From positions 8,744,758 to 8,808,757 of the forward strand of contig JAMKCF010000001.1 of the NCBI GenBank assembly GCA_023634235.1: a stretch of 64,000 nt of DNA. The letters run 5' to 3'. Positions 1 to 11,699 of the stretch are shown here, piece after piece (positions within the stretch are counted from its first letter, which is position 1; every line of letters starts with the position of its first letter). This stretch comes from Pisaster brevispinus. Taxonomy: Eukaryota > Echinodermata > Asteroidea > Forcipulatida > Asteriidae. The notes beneath the pieces are model-generated. The model was not told the origin of the DNA. It worked only from the letters and a program-made list of their open reading frames with translations, and searched no databases. The position numbers were made by a program, and so were the translations under genes.

Positions 1-1908
1 AGAAATGTGTTACACGCTAAAATCAAACTGTTACTCAACAAGTAAGGCATGGCAAAATGGTGTGATTTTTTTTTTATGGTGTCACGCAGAGTTAAATAAA
101 TTATTTAAAACAATTTTATTTAGTATGTTGGGCTAAATTTCAAAGAGCTCGTGAGCATGGTTTACAGTCTAAAAATCATGTGATGTACATTGCTTTTGGC
201 TGCTTCTCTCCCAATTTCAGAGCCACTAAGGACATCTTTGCTAAGCAAGTCTTCTTTAGCAAAATGGTTTGCATTCTAAATATCACATGGTGTACATTGC
301 TTGTGGCCGGTTCTTCTTTGCGTATTTATGTTACGCAAAACATCTTGACAAGCTATAATATTGTCAGCTTTCAGATTCATGAAACTGGACCAGTAGGATA
401 GTAAGGTTTCCCCCCTACATTGCACAAATAAATAAAACTTCAAGGCAATGAACAGTTGCAATAAGTGACATAATTTTTAACAACCTCAGTTTAATTGTAG
501 CAACTTGCCCACCAGAAGCAGTACTGAAATATACAGTAGAGCTTTACCTTTTTTATTTAGTTTTTTATCAGTTTTTAAAGACTTTGCAAGGCCGGAGGCT
601 TTGAAGATTTGATTTGACTGATTTATTTATTTGTAACTATTTAAGAGAAGAATAAAAAACTTTCTCAGTATTTATTTGTTGCATAGAAGTATAAGTTGCA
701 ACTGCAAGTGACCCACGCCGTTAGAATAACTTAAAACGTTAGAAAGGAGTTCTGAAACAGTCGCTAAGGGAACTTGTTTATTTGTGTTGAAATAAATGTT
801 GTGTTAAACTCTGTACAGTTTTAGTGAAATCAGTTTTACTTGTGTTAGAGTGTTTGTGATCCTTACAGGTAAACTGTGGAACAAACTGTAGGTAGTGTGT
901 AAATATATTTGACTAGTTCATGTGCGGTTAAGATTAACCCAAAATTGGAGAAAACAAATTAATCAACTATTGGGGAAAGTTGAAAATGACCAATATTATT
1001 GTGCAAATGGATTTGACCAATTAATGGGAAGTTCAGATTAACCAACACATGTAACAATCTTATTTAACCAACTACTGGGAGTTATTATTATAACCAACAA
1101 TGAGGTAAGTGAGTATAAACAGTATATGGGTAAAAGCAAAAAGCGTTAACCCATTAATAGCGCATGACGTGAATCTCCCATTAAAAAACTCTGACCCCTT
1201 TTTTGCTGCTTGAGTGGAGAAGAATTAGGCTTCAACAAGATAAGCTGATTAGCTGTTGTAATCTACACCGAAGTTGGCATACTTCATGTTAATGTCTGCC
1301 CTATCTGAACTACTTTCACCGGCTTAGCAATGCCCAGTAGTCACAGAAACGTTTTCACCATTGACAAAACCATGCATACCATGGTACCAGGGTGTAATTG
1401 TTTATTCTGCCTGACCACAGAGCTCCATTATGTAACCTATTAGGAATGGTAAATGACTCGCTGCACAAAGGTATGGCCCCTAAAACAAAATCCCTGAATA
1501 CTATTACCAGAGCTCACAGTGATGTACTGGATAGTTTATCACGGTTTTTAAGTCTGGTACAGTATTCAGCATGTTCTAAGTTTAAGGACATAAATCTTAG
1601 ACTTAAAACTATTTATAGGGGAGCATTTCTCAAACTTTCTTGTTAACATCATTTCCTTGAAATGTAAACATTAAAGGACGGAAACTCAGTGCTAATTTTT
1701 TCACAGTTTATCTTTGTTTTATTGATTTTAAATTAATGCGATGATGGATTCATAAGTTTAAACATGGAGGAAGGAACATTCCATTTCCTCACAAACTTGT
1801 ACAATACTAAACAAGGTACATGTAAATCCATACCCCAGTAATGCCTTCATGTAGTAAAGGAACACTTTAAAACTGCTGCAACTTAAAAGGTTCGTCTTTC
1901 AATCATAA
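1..1908. other. Non-coding, no gene recognised
   Basis: AT-rich sequence with short ORFs only and no recognisable protein. Between about 960 and 1100 a loose motif built on AACCAAC recurs, which looks like a degenerate short repeat. I see no splice-flanked exon that I would defend. Confidence 0.6.
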
Positions 1909-1940
1909 TTAGCTGTTCCGACTTACTGTCGGAACAGCTA
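1909..1940. repeat. Terminal hairpin
   Basis: Inverted repeat AGCTGTTCCG / CGGAACAGCT with a 9-base loop, preceded by TT. It forms the left end of the element above, and its right arm is repeated at 4677-4686. Confidence 0.7.
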
Positions 1941-2500
1941 TTGTTTTCGTCAAGATTTTTCAAAACGTTTTACAAACGTTGTTTTTTGTTTCCACCAAAA
2001 CGCCATAGGTTTAACACACGATTTTTGTATACACGTAATCTTAGAAACAGAAGATATGACAGACTTGAGTCTTGTATTGAATTGAAGCTTAGTACATGAA
2101 GTTATCACTAAATGTTATACTGTTCAATTTCTTAATCAATTAGTTGAGTTATAATGACATGAATATTTAATTAGGCAATCTTGTTACCACCATATCTCAC
2201 AAAATTAAACGTCCGATTTTCAAATTTTCTTCAGTTCTTGACTCTCTTGGTATTGAAGTTGTGCACCATGAAGTAATATTAAATGTCACGTCATCGTGAC
2301 ATTTAAAGCGTGTTTCGTATCCGTGTACAAAGTAATGAAGAACGGCGAAACTCGTACTTAGTCCTGAGGGCGTGTGCACCCGATGCTATCGTATTCTTTG
2401 TACTGTTGACATGAGACTGTAACAATGGCAGACTTTGAACAAGTCTATTCAATGTATACAGTAATAATATAACGTATCAAATCATCCAAATTGTTATGCT

Positions 2501-2572
2501 GGTCTGATGGCACCGCGGTTTACCGCGTTAACTTCCCAAGCCAAGGGCCGCGGTTCGGGCCCTCGGGGATCC
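2501..2572 (+). repeat. tRNA-derived, SINE-like head with A and B box-like motifs
   Basis: TGGCACCGCGG (2508-2518) matches an RNA polymerase III A box at about 10 of 11 positions. GGTTCGGGCCC (2552-2562) resembles a B box with changes at two conserved positions. The distance between the boxes, 44 bases start to start, is that of a tRNA. The T arm pairs at 4 of 5 positions (CGCGG with CCTCG), but acceptor pairing is poor, so this is unlikely to be a working tRNA gene. It is best read as a tRNA-derived repeat head inside the larger element, or a decayed tRNA pseudogene. Confidence 0.4.
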
Positions 2573-3494
2573 CGACGATTTCAACATAATTAATACATAC
2601 ATTTTACTTTTTGTTTTTACAATAAAACACTTGCACCTACATTAAGACGAACGGGACCACATTCTTTATCTAATTTTTGGCTCCTCAGAACTTCGTTTTC
2701 CCGGAAAAAAACCGAGAATTATTTAGTGACTTAATTATTGAGTCTTGGTGACAAGGTTCCGTTCATCGACTAAAAAAATGTAGTCAGGATGCCCTGCGAC
2801 ACAGAGAAAAATGCACGCGAAATGCCGAAACGAAATAGCCGACTTCTGGGTACCAGTCGCTGCACACTTTTTATACAAAAAGATCGATCTATAGCGTATT
2901 GAAACGGTGGCTTGTGCATGTGTACATGTAAATGTACGTCGTGATTCTGTTGCCCGGGCGCTCGACGATTTTGTCCCAGGTGCTACATGTTTTGAACGGG
3001 CGCATTTGGTATTTTGAGAATTTTGGACGGATGCTATTTTTTAGTACGCTTGGTATGTACGTTGTATGTGAGACAGATGTAGGGAAATCTCAGGAGTTTG
3101 TGTACCCTATAGCAAGAAAAGTACCGTGTGCAAACCTGAAACTACGAGAAAATAATGAAAAATGAAAAAAAGCCTTGTCATTTCGAAAATGCCCGGACGC
3201 AAATCTATAACTTTCATTCTCATGGCCTTAGGCAGACACAGGCGACAAAAACTTCTTTGAGTAGCGCTATTTTTGCAGTTTTTCGCTTTGAGTGTGTTGT
3301 CAATCACCACAGAGTGCCAGCATTTTCATTCTGAAACTTATCATCAAAGAAGACAAACCTGTGTGGAACATAAAAACTTGTTTCTTAACTTATTTATTTG
3401 GCCCGATCTAGGCATCCTAATACTCCGTGTTTGTAAAAGCGGACCGTGCACGGACGAATACACCTGCCGGAGATTTGGAAGTTTACACGGCATA

Positions 3495-4236
3495 CACATT
3501 TTATGAATGAACATCGAAATGGTACTATCAATGTATGTGTCTTGTGGTGAATCATGATGATGTAGTGTTATGTGTAACTAAAGAAACTTCACAATCTTTA
3601 TCAACAAACGTAATGGTTACGAATGAGCGAAATCGTTACAAGCGTAATCGTTACAAATACGCAAAATGGTTACGAATGAGCACAATGATTCAGAATAACA
3701 AATTAATTCCGAATAAGCGAATTGATTCTGAATAAGCGTAACAATTCATTCACATTTTATGAATGAACATTGAAATGGTACTATAACATCCCTGTGTCTT
3801 GTGGTGAATCATTAAATGATGTAGTGTTAAGTGTATTTAACTTTACAATCTACATCAACAAGCGTAATGGTTACGAATAAGCAAAACGGTTACGAATCAG
3901 CAAAATCAGAATAAGCGAATTAATTTCGAATAAGCGAATTCCGATTGAGCGTATTAATTCTGAATAAGCGAATTGATTCCGAATAAGCAAATTCATTCCA
4001 AATCAGCGAAGTGATTCTGAATAAGCGTATTGATTCATTCACATTTTATGAGTGAACATCAAAATGGTACTATCATTCGTGCTCTTGAGGTGAATCATTG
4101 AATAATGTAGTGTTAAGTGTTTCACAATTTACATCAACAAGCGCAATGTTTACGAATGAGCGAAATCGTTATGAATAAGCGCAATGGTTACGAATCAGCA
4201 AAATGATTCCAAATAAGCGAATTAATTTTTCGAACT
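3495..4236. repeat. Imperfect tandem repeat, period about 256-289 bp, with short internal repeats
   Basis: The phrase CACATTTTATGAATGAACAT starts at 3495 and 3751 and, slightly changed, at 4040. Within each unit a shorter motif of about 18-21 bases (TTACGAATAAGCGAA and TGATTCCGAATAAGCG variants) is reiterated many times. No coding function. Confidence 0.8.
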
Positions 4237-4580
4237 TTTTTCAGCTATAGACTCCTTGGGTAATAAAGATTAGGTTTGAGATATTGTGACCCCAAGGTGA
4301 CCTTAACTTACGGATTGACCGGAAAATGAAGCGTGTCTCAATAAGTAAACATCCAATTTTCAAACTTTTTTTCAGTTACAGACTCATAGGGCATTGAAGA
4401 TTAGCCTTGGGTCATCGTGACCTTAAGTTGACCGTATTCTCCGGTTCAACCGGAAGTTAAACCATATCTCAAAAAGTACATACCCATTTTCTCAGCTATA
4501 GACTCCTTCGGCTTTGAAAATTATGCAAGGGCTATCGTGGTCCTAAATTGACCTTAACTTCCTGGTGAACCGTTTTGAGG
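4230..4580. repeat. Tandem repeat, three units of about 120-131 bp
   Basis: TCAGCTATAGACTCCTT-like phrases occur near 4240, 4371 and 4491, each followed by a GTGACC...TTGACCTTAACTT segment and by a CCGG...CCGGAAGTTAA segment in the second unit. A diverged single copy lies at about 2197-2300. Related CCGGAAGT phrases recur near 37700 and 45470, so this is a dispersed family. Confidence 0.7.
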
Positions 4581-4710
4581 CACATTTTAAGTCAAATTCA
4601 ATGCTTGTGAAAGGTCAGGTGTCTTGTATATCAGATCAGGCTTACATTTTGAGCATTAGTCAAAGACAAATAAAATCGGAACAGCTTAGCGTTTGTTCAC
4701 AAACGCTTAA

Positions 4711-5561
4711 TGTGTAGTTGTTAATGTTACCGTGTGATTATTTAGTCTCAGGATACACTTTGATGAACAATAAAATCAGAACTTTAAAATCAGAAACAAT
4801 AAAATATAATTCCACAACAAACATACAGCACTTAATTAAGAAACAATTGAAAAGAACTGATAAAGTTAACAAAAATATAAACCTGCCGCCTAACCGTTAA
4901 AATAGGTTGACGTTATTAATGCTACAAATTTTCTGAATTAACTAATTATCATTAACAACCCTGTTGAATCTAGCTATTTTGGCAGTACTGACAATCTGAC
5001 GCCTTTGAGTAAACAAGTGATTAACAATAACGAACAGTTTAAAAAGAATTCATACTAAAAATTATTTTTAGAAAAATATCTGAAGGCAAAGCACACACAA
5101 AATATAGATACAAAAATGGGACTCAAAATGAATTGATTCAAACTAAAAGCTTTGTGTTAAAACTCCAAGGGAAATGTTTCAGTCTGACCCCCTCGAAATC
5201 ACCATTGTTTATATTGATTGCCGCAAAATCCCTAAAGACAGAAAAGTTGTGTTTTCATTGTTTCACTAATATGTGACGCTCAAATTTGATTAATTTTCAC
5301 ATTTGTTGAAAAGTTATTTGTTGAAAATTAGAGGATGGAATTAATTTACTCTCACTAGATAACATTAAAAAGGATGTACTTTTCTTTCAACTTAAAAGGT
5401 GACTGGGGGAAAAACTGCAGTTAATGGGAAACTGTAATTTAAAAAAAAATTAATTAAGTGCAAAAAGACAACAACAATACTGTTACAATTCATCATTGGT
5501 AACAGAAGTACTACTGCTAATAATTAAACAAGCTCGGGTATAAAAGTTTGAAATAAATGTT
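4711..5561. other. Non-coding, no gene recognised
   Basis: AT-rich spacer between two repeat elements. Only short, low-complexity ORFs, nothing recognisable. Confidence 0.6.
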
Positions 5562-6175
5562 TTAACCCTTTCGTTACCGAATTGTTTGGACATAAACAAC
5601 CGCTGGTGACCGCATTGTTTGACCACTCAAGCGTGAAGCACACATTCTTGCACAACAGAAAGCTTTCGTTCAAAGGCCACTTTTACAAACTCCATTATCT
5701 CCTTGAAGATATTGTTTTACAGCAAAATAAGTAATAAAAAAGTTCTTCCTTATTGAATTCCCTTTCATATAATCTAAAACTCATTGAGTTTGGTCCAATA
5801 AATGTCAAAGTTCTTGGTCTTTCTTTCCTCAGTGCAATCTGTAATCCCAAACACTTTTTTGTACACAACCATATGGCGCTCCGTAGGTGTTTGGCATTTT
5901 GGATCTTCCAACTCCAATTTGAAGAGATTGCATAATAGCAACCTTATTTTATTTTACCACCATTGGAAAGATCCGATCTCTCTCTTTCCAATGATAGTAA
6001 GCTTGGGTATGGAGGGTGAACATGGAGAAAACTACAACTTTATTACAAATGGCCTTTGTGCTCAGGCTTGAGTGCCTTTTTGTGTGCAAGCTTGGTCGAC
6101 TAAGGTCGCCAATGGTAAGGAAGAGGGGGTATGAGTGCAGTCGACTAAAGTCGCCTATGGTAACGAAAGGGTTAA
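5562..6175. mobile_element. piggyBac-type MITE
   Basis: A 614 bp non-coding unit flanked by TTAA on both sides (5562-5565 and 6172-6175). Its terminal inverted repeats are a perfect 13 bp: CCCTTTCGTTACC at 5566-5578 and GGTAACGAAAGGG at 6159-6171. Near the right end GTCGACTAAGGTCGCC and GTCGACTAAAGTCGCC are repeated, each followed by ATGGTAA. Near the left end ACCGAATTGTTTG and ACCGCATTGTTTG are repeated. The same layout is seen at the ends of the autonomous piggyBac at 15863-19101, which therefore belongs to the same or a sister family and may mobilise it. Confidence 0.85.
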
Positions 6176-6464
6176 CTTAAGCATTTTGCCATTTAGGGTA
6201 AAATGGAAGGCCTATCACCAGTATTTGAGACTACTAATAAAGTGATGTAGCCAGTATGAAACAAACTTTTCTTAAAACAGAAATAAAATATGCAAACAAA
6301 AACAAGAAGTTATTATTTCTCACGAACTGTACTTAAATAATAATTATAATAAAGACATTTGTAAAGCGCCTAATGCATAAGCCTCTAAGCGCATAAAGAG
6401 AACAATAAAATATACAAAGAGTGAAAGAAACAATTACAAATAAGCAGATTACAAATAAGCAGCT

Positions 6465-7394
6465 TCAAACAAATGTGTTTTTAACAGACTTAAAACAGTG
6501 TAAAGAACTAGCCTGGCGAATATGCACAGGAAGACCATTCCAAAGAAATGGTGCGGCGTAAGAAAATGATCTGTGGCCATAAAAAATAGAAGAAGCTCTT
6601 GTAGATGAAAGCAATGACTGTTGAGATGAACGTAAACTCCGAGTAGGGGAATAATGGTGAACAAGTTCAGATAAATAAGCAGGATATTGACATGTTTGAG
6701 CTTTGAAAGTTAACAAAAGAATTTTATAAATTGTACGAAACTTAACTGGGAGCCAATGCAATTTCATTAGTACTGGTGTAACATAGTGAGAACGAGGCAA
6801 GCAAGAAACGAGGCGAGCGGCAATGTTTTGTACACGTTGAATTTTAGCAAGATCTTTATCAGGGAGTCCATACAGAAGAGAATTGCCGGAATCAAGTCTA
6901 GTTGTGACGAAAGCGTGAACAAGACGAAGAGTAGTAGCTTCATCCAGGTAGCGGCGAATCTGTGCTATTTTTCTGATAGCCATGAGAGCTGCTTTGCAAA
7001 CATTATCAACATGTCTACTCATGCACAATGAAGAATCCATAATTACACCGAGGTTGCGGGCAAATTCAGATGGTTTAATAACAGACTGGGCAATATGTAA
7101 GTTTGGCGGAGAAACCTTTTTTGTGAAACGAGATCTTAAAAATAAGATCTCAGTTTTGGAGTCATTCAGAGCGAGTTTGTTGGACAGAGCCCAAGATTTG
7201 ACATCTTGAATGCATAATTCAACTTTAGCAATGGCAGAAGCGCGATCAGCAGGGTCAAATGTAACGTAAAGCTGGGTATCGTCAGCATAAGCAACACTAG
7301 AAATATCATGGGCAGCAATGAGGTCTTGTAAGGGTGCACTGAACAATATAAATTCAAGAGGCCCAGCTACAGAACCTTGAGGAACACCACACAA
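6465..7394 (-). pseudogene. LINE C reverse transcriptase, C-terminal half
   Basis: Starts at CGVPQGSV, has the catalytic YADDTQLY block, then the conserved LNDSKTEILFL, RNLGVIMDSSL, ARLVSCLPRSHYVTPVL and LHWLPVKFRTIYK signatures, ending with RSFSYAAPFLWNGLP and a short tail. GPLLF, normal after VPQGSV, reads GPLEF here. Downstream is the 3' UTR and short tail. Confidence 0.85.
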
Positions 7395-8620
7395 GAGATG
7401 ATGACGATCGGATCTAGCATTATTGATGAGAACATGTGGGTTCTGTTGTTAAGATAAGAAGAGAACCAGTTAAGGGCAGTTCCTGTAATTCCATAGCGAG
7501 AAGATAAACGTTGAAGGAGATGCTCATGGTCAATAGTGTCAAATGCAGCTGAAAAATCTAACAGCACAAGGATCGCTTCCTTATGATTGTCCAGTGCACG
7601 CAAGATATCATCCTGCACACGAATGAGAGCAGTCTCAGTACTGTGGAAAGGACGATAAGCAGACTGCATCTTAGCATAAAGGTTATTTTCACAGAGATAG
7701 TCTTGAAGTTGACTCACAACTGCACGTTCAATCAATTTAGAGATGAATCGCAAGTTAGAGATAGGACGATAATTTGACATACACTCCGGGTCCAAATGTT
7801 GCTTTTTCAGAAGTGGCAGGATGCAAGCCTCCTTATGATGATCAGGGAAATGGCCAAAAGACAAAGACCTATTAATAATCTTTTTGAAGACTGGCAGCAG
7901 TTCAGAACAACACTCCTTAAATACAGATAATGGCAGAGGGTCCAACTTGCAGGAGGTAACTGTACAAGATTTGATCATCTTCATCACTTCGTCAGAAGTG
8001 ACTTCACGAAAAGTGGCGAACGAAGAGTTACAATGATCATGAATATCAACGGAGATGGGTGATGGATGTATATTCTCAAATCTACCATACAATTTCTTAA
8101 TTTTATCCTCAAAGAAAGTGGCGAAATTATTGGCCAGATCAATAGGATTGTCAAAACTTGGGAGCTTTTTCATACACTTGGGAGAAGACAGCTTGTCAAT
8201 AACACGGAACAGATTTTGTTGGTTGCACTCCGATATTTTACAACGATGATAGTTAGATTTAGCATTGATAACAAGGTCTCTGTATATGATACACTGTTCT
8301 TTGTATGACTCATTATGCACAGCAAGGCCTGATTTTAACCATTTTCGCTCACGGCGACGTTTCTCCTGCTTGGCTGCACGTAGAGTATCACTATACCATG
8401 GAGCATGAGGGCGTAGTATGACGGATCTTACAACTTCAGGAGCATGATGATCAAGAATAACCTTAAGAACAGAATCATACTGCATAACAAGTTCATCTAA
8501 ATTCGTGGCAGGGTCCGTCATCAAAGAAGAGTTACAAATCAGATTTAAAAGAAGCCATATCAAGTGAACGAAGTTTGCGAATAAGTAATTTCTTGGTTGA
8601 TGCTGGTGGGCGAGCAACAT
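7367..8620 (-). pseudogene. LINE C reverse transcriptase, N-terminal half
   Basis: Contains the linker typical of CR1/L2 elements (basic RRRERKWLKSG region), SNYRPISNLRFISKLIERAV, SAYRPFHSTETAL and the first catalytic block LLDFSAAFDTIDH (fingers and palm). The frame is lost just after WFSSYLNNRT. The sense continuation lies in the next segment. The first 40 or so residues of this open frame are probably not genuine, because the endonuclease-to-RT linker is out of frame there. Confidence 0.85.
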
Positions 8621-9240
8621 TAATTAGACACTTCACAGCAGCATGGTCTGAAGGAAGATCATGATGAGTTGAAACCGAAGAAATTAAATCATCAGTGATA
8701 TTAGAAATCAATAAATCCAGTGTATGTCCAGCGGTATGAGTAGATGAAGTAACATGTTGTTGAAGGTTGGAAGTATCTAACAAGTCACGGAAAATAATAG
8801 TTTCACGATTGTCAGGAACATCCATATGAAAATTAAAGTCACCTGACAAGAGAAAACTGCAGGGGTTAGCGATGAGTGATTCAAATAGGCATCCAAACTC
8901 TTCAAGAAACATCGGAAATGTGAGATTATTTTTCTTGTTAGGTGGAGGTCGATAGATGATGAGAAGACGAAAAGATGACGACATTGATGATAAAGTGAGC
9001 TCCATGTGTTCAAAAGCTCTATATTCTTGACTTTGATGAATTTTTATATCAATACCAGTTCTCACAATGATACCAACACCACCTGCCCTTGAGTGTAGAC
9101 GTGGAGAGTGGTGGAAAACATAGTTAGGTAAAGTGTTACTGATGTCGGCAAGAGTACGATTATCCCGATCTCCTCCAGTTAACCATGTCTCTGTGATGGC
9201 AAGTATATCTAACTGATGACTGATTACAAAATCACAGAGT
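8532..9240 (-). pseudogene. LINE C AP-endonuclease domain
   Basis: Reading on from about 9240 the minus strand encodes the LAITETWL motif (metal-binding Glu), then SRAGGVGI, IIYRPP, SGDFNFHMD and, near the C-terminus, LPSDHAAV, the catalytic SDH motif. These are the ordered motifs of an exonuclease-endonuclease-phosphatase fold that nicks the target DNA for reverse transcription. The start of the domain is missing or out of frame relative to the preceding ORF, and the frame then shifts into the RT segment. Confidence 0.8.
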
Positions 9241-9253
9241 GCAGTGATTCCTA

Positions 9254-9817
9254 TTAGACTGTACAGTTAAATGATGAGTCAATGGAGGTATTCAATAAGG
9301 AATTGGGTGACTGTTTCATTCGTCGACGCCCACCCTTTTTCCCTCTATGTGTACGACGATTGCATCTTGAGTTATTACTTTGAGTGACATTTAATCCAAG
9401 ATGCTTAATATGATCCAGAACAGAAGGGTCCAGGGTATAATTCAAATCAATAGAACTGGAAGCCAAGTTCAAATGTAAGAGTTCATCACGATCATAGGTA
9501 AAGGGAGAAAAACGGGAACTGGAAGACCTAGGGTTGTCATTGTTACAAGAAATAGGTCCTGGATTAGGATTGATGTCACCAGATGTTAGAAGTTGGAGCT
9601 GAAAGGTAGAACTTGAGTTGCAATAGTAAGGAATGCGAAGACTCATATATTTATGATGTCGAGGATGTTGTTTTCCATACTGTTCATTTGTTCCAATATA
9701 CATGTAGTTCCAACAAGTGCTCGCAGTAGGCCCAAGTAATGAGTTGTCCAGTAAGGAGTTATCACAAGGTGTGAGACCAAACAGGAAGATGATCAACAGA
9801 AGGATGAATGGTTTCAT
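9254..9817 (-). CDS. LINE C N-terminal ORF with signal peptide and 2A-like motif
   Basis: 187 residues. Residues 1-18 (MKPFILLLIIFLFGLTPC) look like a cleavable signal peptide. At residues 80-88 (bases 9554-9580) is GDINPNPGP, which matches the viral-type 2A ribosome-skipping core except that the usual Glu is Asn. 2A-like sequences are known at this position in CR1/L2-type LINEs of sea urchin, amphioxus and molluscs. The C-terminal part is basic (about residues 151-168). Frame ends at a stop just upstream of the endonuclease, probably through a small indel. Whether the Asn variant skips is unknown. Confidence 0.65.
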   Translation of the reverse strand: MKPFILLLIIFLFGLTPCDNSLLDNSLLGPTASTCWNYMYIGTNEQYGKQHPRHHKYMSLRIPYYCNSSSTFQLQLLTSGDINPNPGPISCNNDNPRSSSSRFSPFTYDRDELLHLNLASSSIDLNYTLDPSVLDHIKHLGLNVTQSNNSRCNRRTHRGKKGGRRRMKQSPNSLLNTSIDSSFNCTV

Positions 9818-9850
9818 TGTTCCAGTAGCAAGGTGCCAAAACTAGCGCAG

Positions 9851-10600
9851 TACAATAAACAGGCACACTAGAAGATTATCCCGAATTACCAAGGACAGGT
9901 TCAATAAACAGTGGTGATTGAAGAATCCATACAAGTAGATGGCAAAACATGGTTGAAGTCCAAATACAGAAGAAAACTCAGCGAAACATTTCCATTAAAA
10001 ACGCAAATGTAGAATCAAAAACACAGCACAAAAAGAGTCCAGTAGAATCCTGGTACAAAGCCCTATCCACAGATATAAAATTGAACACAATAGGAGCTCA
10101 AGTGACAAAAATAATTGCAGAAGAGAGAGAGAGAGAGAACACTTGGGTGGTCGCTGGTAAGGCGCACCAACCCCTACTTGTGCAACTTAACAACGATTGA
10201 TGTACAGGTTTAGCATTTATATATACACAAACCATCACTCAGCTTGATTTACTCAGGTAAACGTATTATAGTTGTAAGTGCTTACAATTAGGTTGTATGC
10301 TATAGTAGTAAACATTTAGTTTTAGTAGTACATCTCACCATAGAGAAATTAGATCTCACATATATCTCACCTGCACACATAAGCCTCTACATGATGTACA
10401 TACAGTGTACATGTGTTTGATGTTCAAGTGTTTGATGCTGGAAAGTTTAAGAAAAGACAAAAATACAAGCAAATTTACTTTGGAGTAGCATTAAGAAAAA
10501 GCATGACCCAAACGAGGATAGATAGTTTACATGCATGTTCATTCAAATTTTCACATGTTCTTGAAACACTGGTCGCTATAGGCAAATCAAGAAGTGAAAT
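9851..10600. other. Probable LINE 5' UTR, then non-coding
   Basis: Contains a GA microsatellite (about 10122-10138) and no recognisable coding sequence. Part of it may be the 5' UTR of LINE C, whose start I cannot fix. Confidence 0.4.
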
Positions 10601-10835
10601 TTAAATAATTTTGTTCCGTTTCCTTAATAAATCTTTTCGTTTTGCTTCAGAAAGTTTTTTAACCTTTTCATGGAGCCACATGTTCCGGTACTTTTCCCTT
10701 TCAGTGAGAGGCAACTGAGAATAGTGTTTTGTTAATTGACCGAATAGTTTTGCACCTTCTGAAAAAGGCACAGATTTTTTAAGTTCTTTACGTTTGGTTA
10801 CAGCATAAAAAATTACAACATTCCCTGCTATTTTT
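10601..10835 (-). CDS. Possible HMG-box-like fragment or last exon
   Basis: The minus strand encodes about 78 residues rich in Lys and Arg, with the stretch EGAKLFGQLTKHYSQLPLTE followed by REKYRNMW, which is reminiscent of the second half of an HMG box (hydrophobic residues, an S/T-x-x-E-R-x-K-Y turn). The first HMG helix is not evident. An AG at the upstream edge could be a splice acceptor, and the ORF abuts the hairpin at 10836. It may be a terminal exon, a decayed gene piece or chance. Confidence 0.25.
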
Positions 10836-10866
10836 AGGTGTTCGTGCAACATGTGCACGAACACCT
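10836..10866. repeat. Perfect 12 bp hairpin
   Basis: AGGTGTTCGTGC / GCACGAACACCT with a 7-base loop, followed by a T- and TTC-rich tract. Same geometry as several other hairpins in the window. Confidence 0.85.
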
Positions 10867-11017
10867 CTTGTTATTGTTCTGGGTTTGTTTTTTCTTCTCC
10901 ATCTTCTTCTTCTTCTTCCACGGAACTCTTCTCTACAGCATAACTCAAGATTGAAACTGAATTGAACCTTGAAACTTATCAGACAATTGAACTTGAATAC
11001 GAAGACAGCACAGAATT

Positions 11018-11200
11018 GATGACGTCATGATGACGTCATCAGGTGTCGAATTACAAGGTTTTCAAAGTTGAAAACTGACCATTTGCTATTCGCTGTATCT
11101 TTGTGAATTTTAAAGCTATGATGCTCATAATTGGGTATCTGACAGATCAATTTTGTGTCTAATTTATGTCCAGCATCCACTCTGGCAGCTATTGGTTGCT
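11018..11200. repeat. Dispersed repeat with doubled TGACGTCA
   Basis: GATGACGTCATGATGACGTCATC at 11018-11040 is followed by a segment matching, with divergence, 37205-37360 (both continue into ATTACAA, TTTTCA and GTTGAAAACT). A third related copy begins near 37525. TGACGTCA is a CRE/ATF-type palindrome, but here it is simply part of the repeat. Confidence 0.65.
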
Positions 11201-11699
11201 GACAGCTCAGTGTTGGGTCCAAAGTTGGTAAGGTACATTGGTTAACTCCAAAAAGACTTGTTTGTCCACACAAGAGTAGCTAGTGTTGGCCAATGGATAA
11301 TAGTGAGAGACTAGTTCAGTTGTAGGATCAATCCACATGACATTGATTACCCTCCCCATTGGCTGCTTCTTGATAATTAATGAAGTTTAACATATTCCTG
11401 TTAAGCAAAGAAACAAAATCAAATTAAATGAAAGTTGGAGCACATTATTGGGGTTTTAGATAATGGTCTGAAACTTCAGTCAACACAGTTTTACTCAAAG
11501 TATAACAACATAAATGTCATTCATTCATTTTATTTCATTTATTAATTCTGAATACTTCCATGGAGAAGAGAGAAGGAAGTAAGTTTCAATATTAGATGTA
11601 GAAGGAAAACCCCAGAGAAGTATTTCAGGGAAAACCCATGCAATCAGGCTAGGACTGAAAATCCAATCCCCATAATGAATAACTTGCAAAGAGAGTATA

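Larger units (their letters stand above)
1909..4710. mobile_element. Putative non-autonomous element with short inverted ends and internal tandem arrays
   Basis: The left end reads TTAGCTGTTCCG (1909-1920) and the right end contains its inverse, CGGAACAGCTTA (4677-4688). The left end folds back at once (hairpin 1909-1940) and the right end is followed by another short palindrome, TTAGCGTTTGT/ACAAACGC around 4686-4710. The interior has no coding sequence but holds a tRNA-like segment (2501-2572) and two tandem arrays (3495-4236 and 4230-4580). Subterminal hairpins plus central tandem repeats are typical of Helentron-associated or Pearl-like non-autonomous elements of marine invertebrates. That assignment is inference, and the exact ends could differ by a few bases. 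Confidence 0.4.
6335..9850 (-). mobile_element. LINE C: CR1/L2-like non-LTR retrotransposon, broken
   Basis: Minus-strand element with an N-terminal ORF, an AP-endonuclease, a reverse transcriptase and the usual C-terminal thumb region, ending in a short A/T-rich tail at about 6335-6353 after a GGCGCTTTACAAATG-like 3' UTR. The order and motifs are those of the CR1/L2/jockey superfamily. The frame is broken near 9245, between the endonuclease and RT segments near 8560, and near 7390-7440, so the copy is dead. The 5' boundary is not defined; UTR sequence may extend to about 10200. Confidence 0.85.

Noticed and set aside
2501..2572. Functional tRNA gene
   Set aside because: Acceptor stem does not pair and the B box is degenerate at conserved positions.
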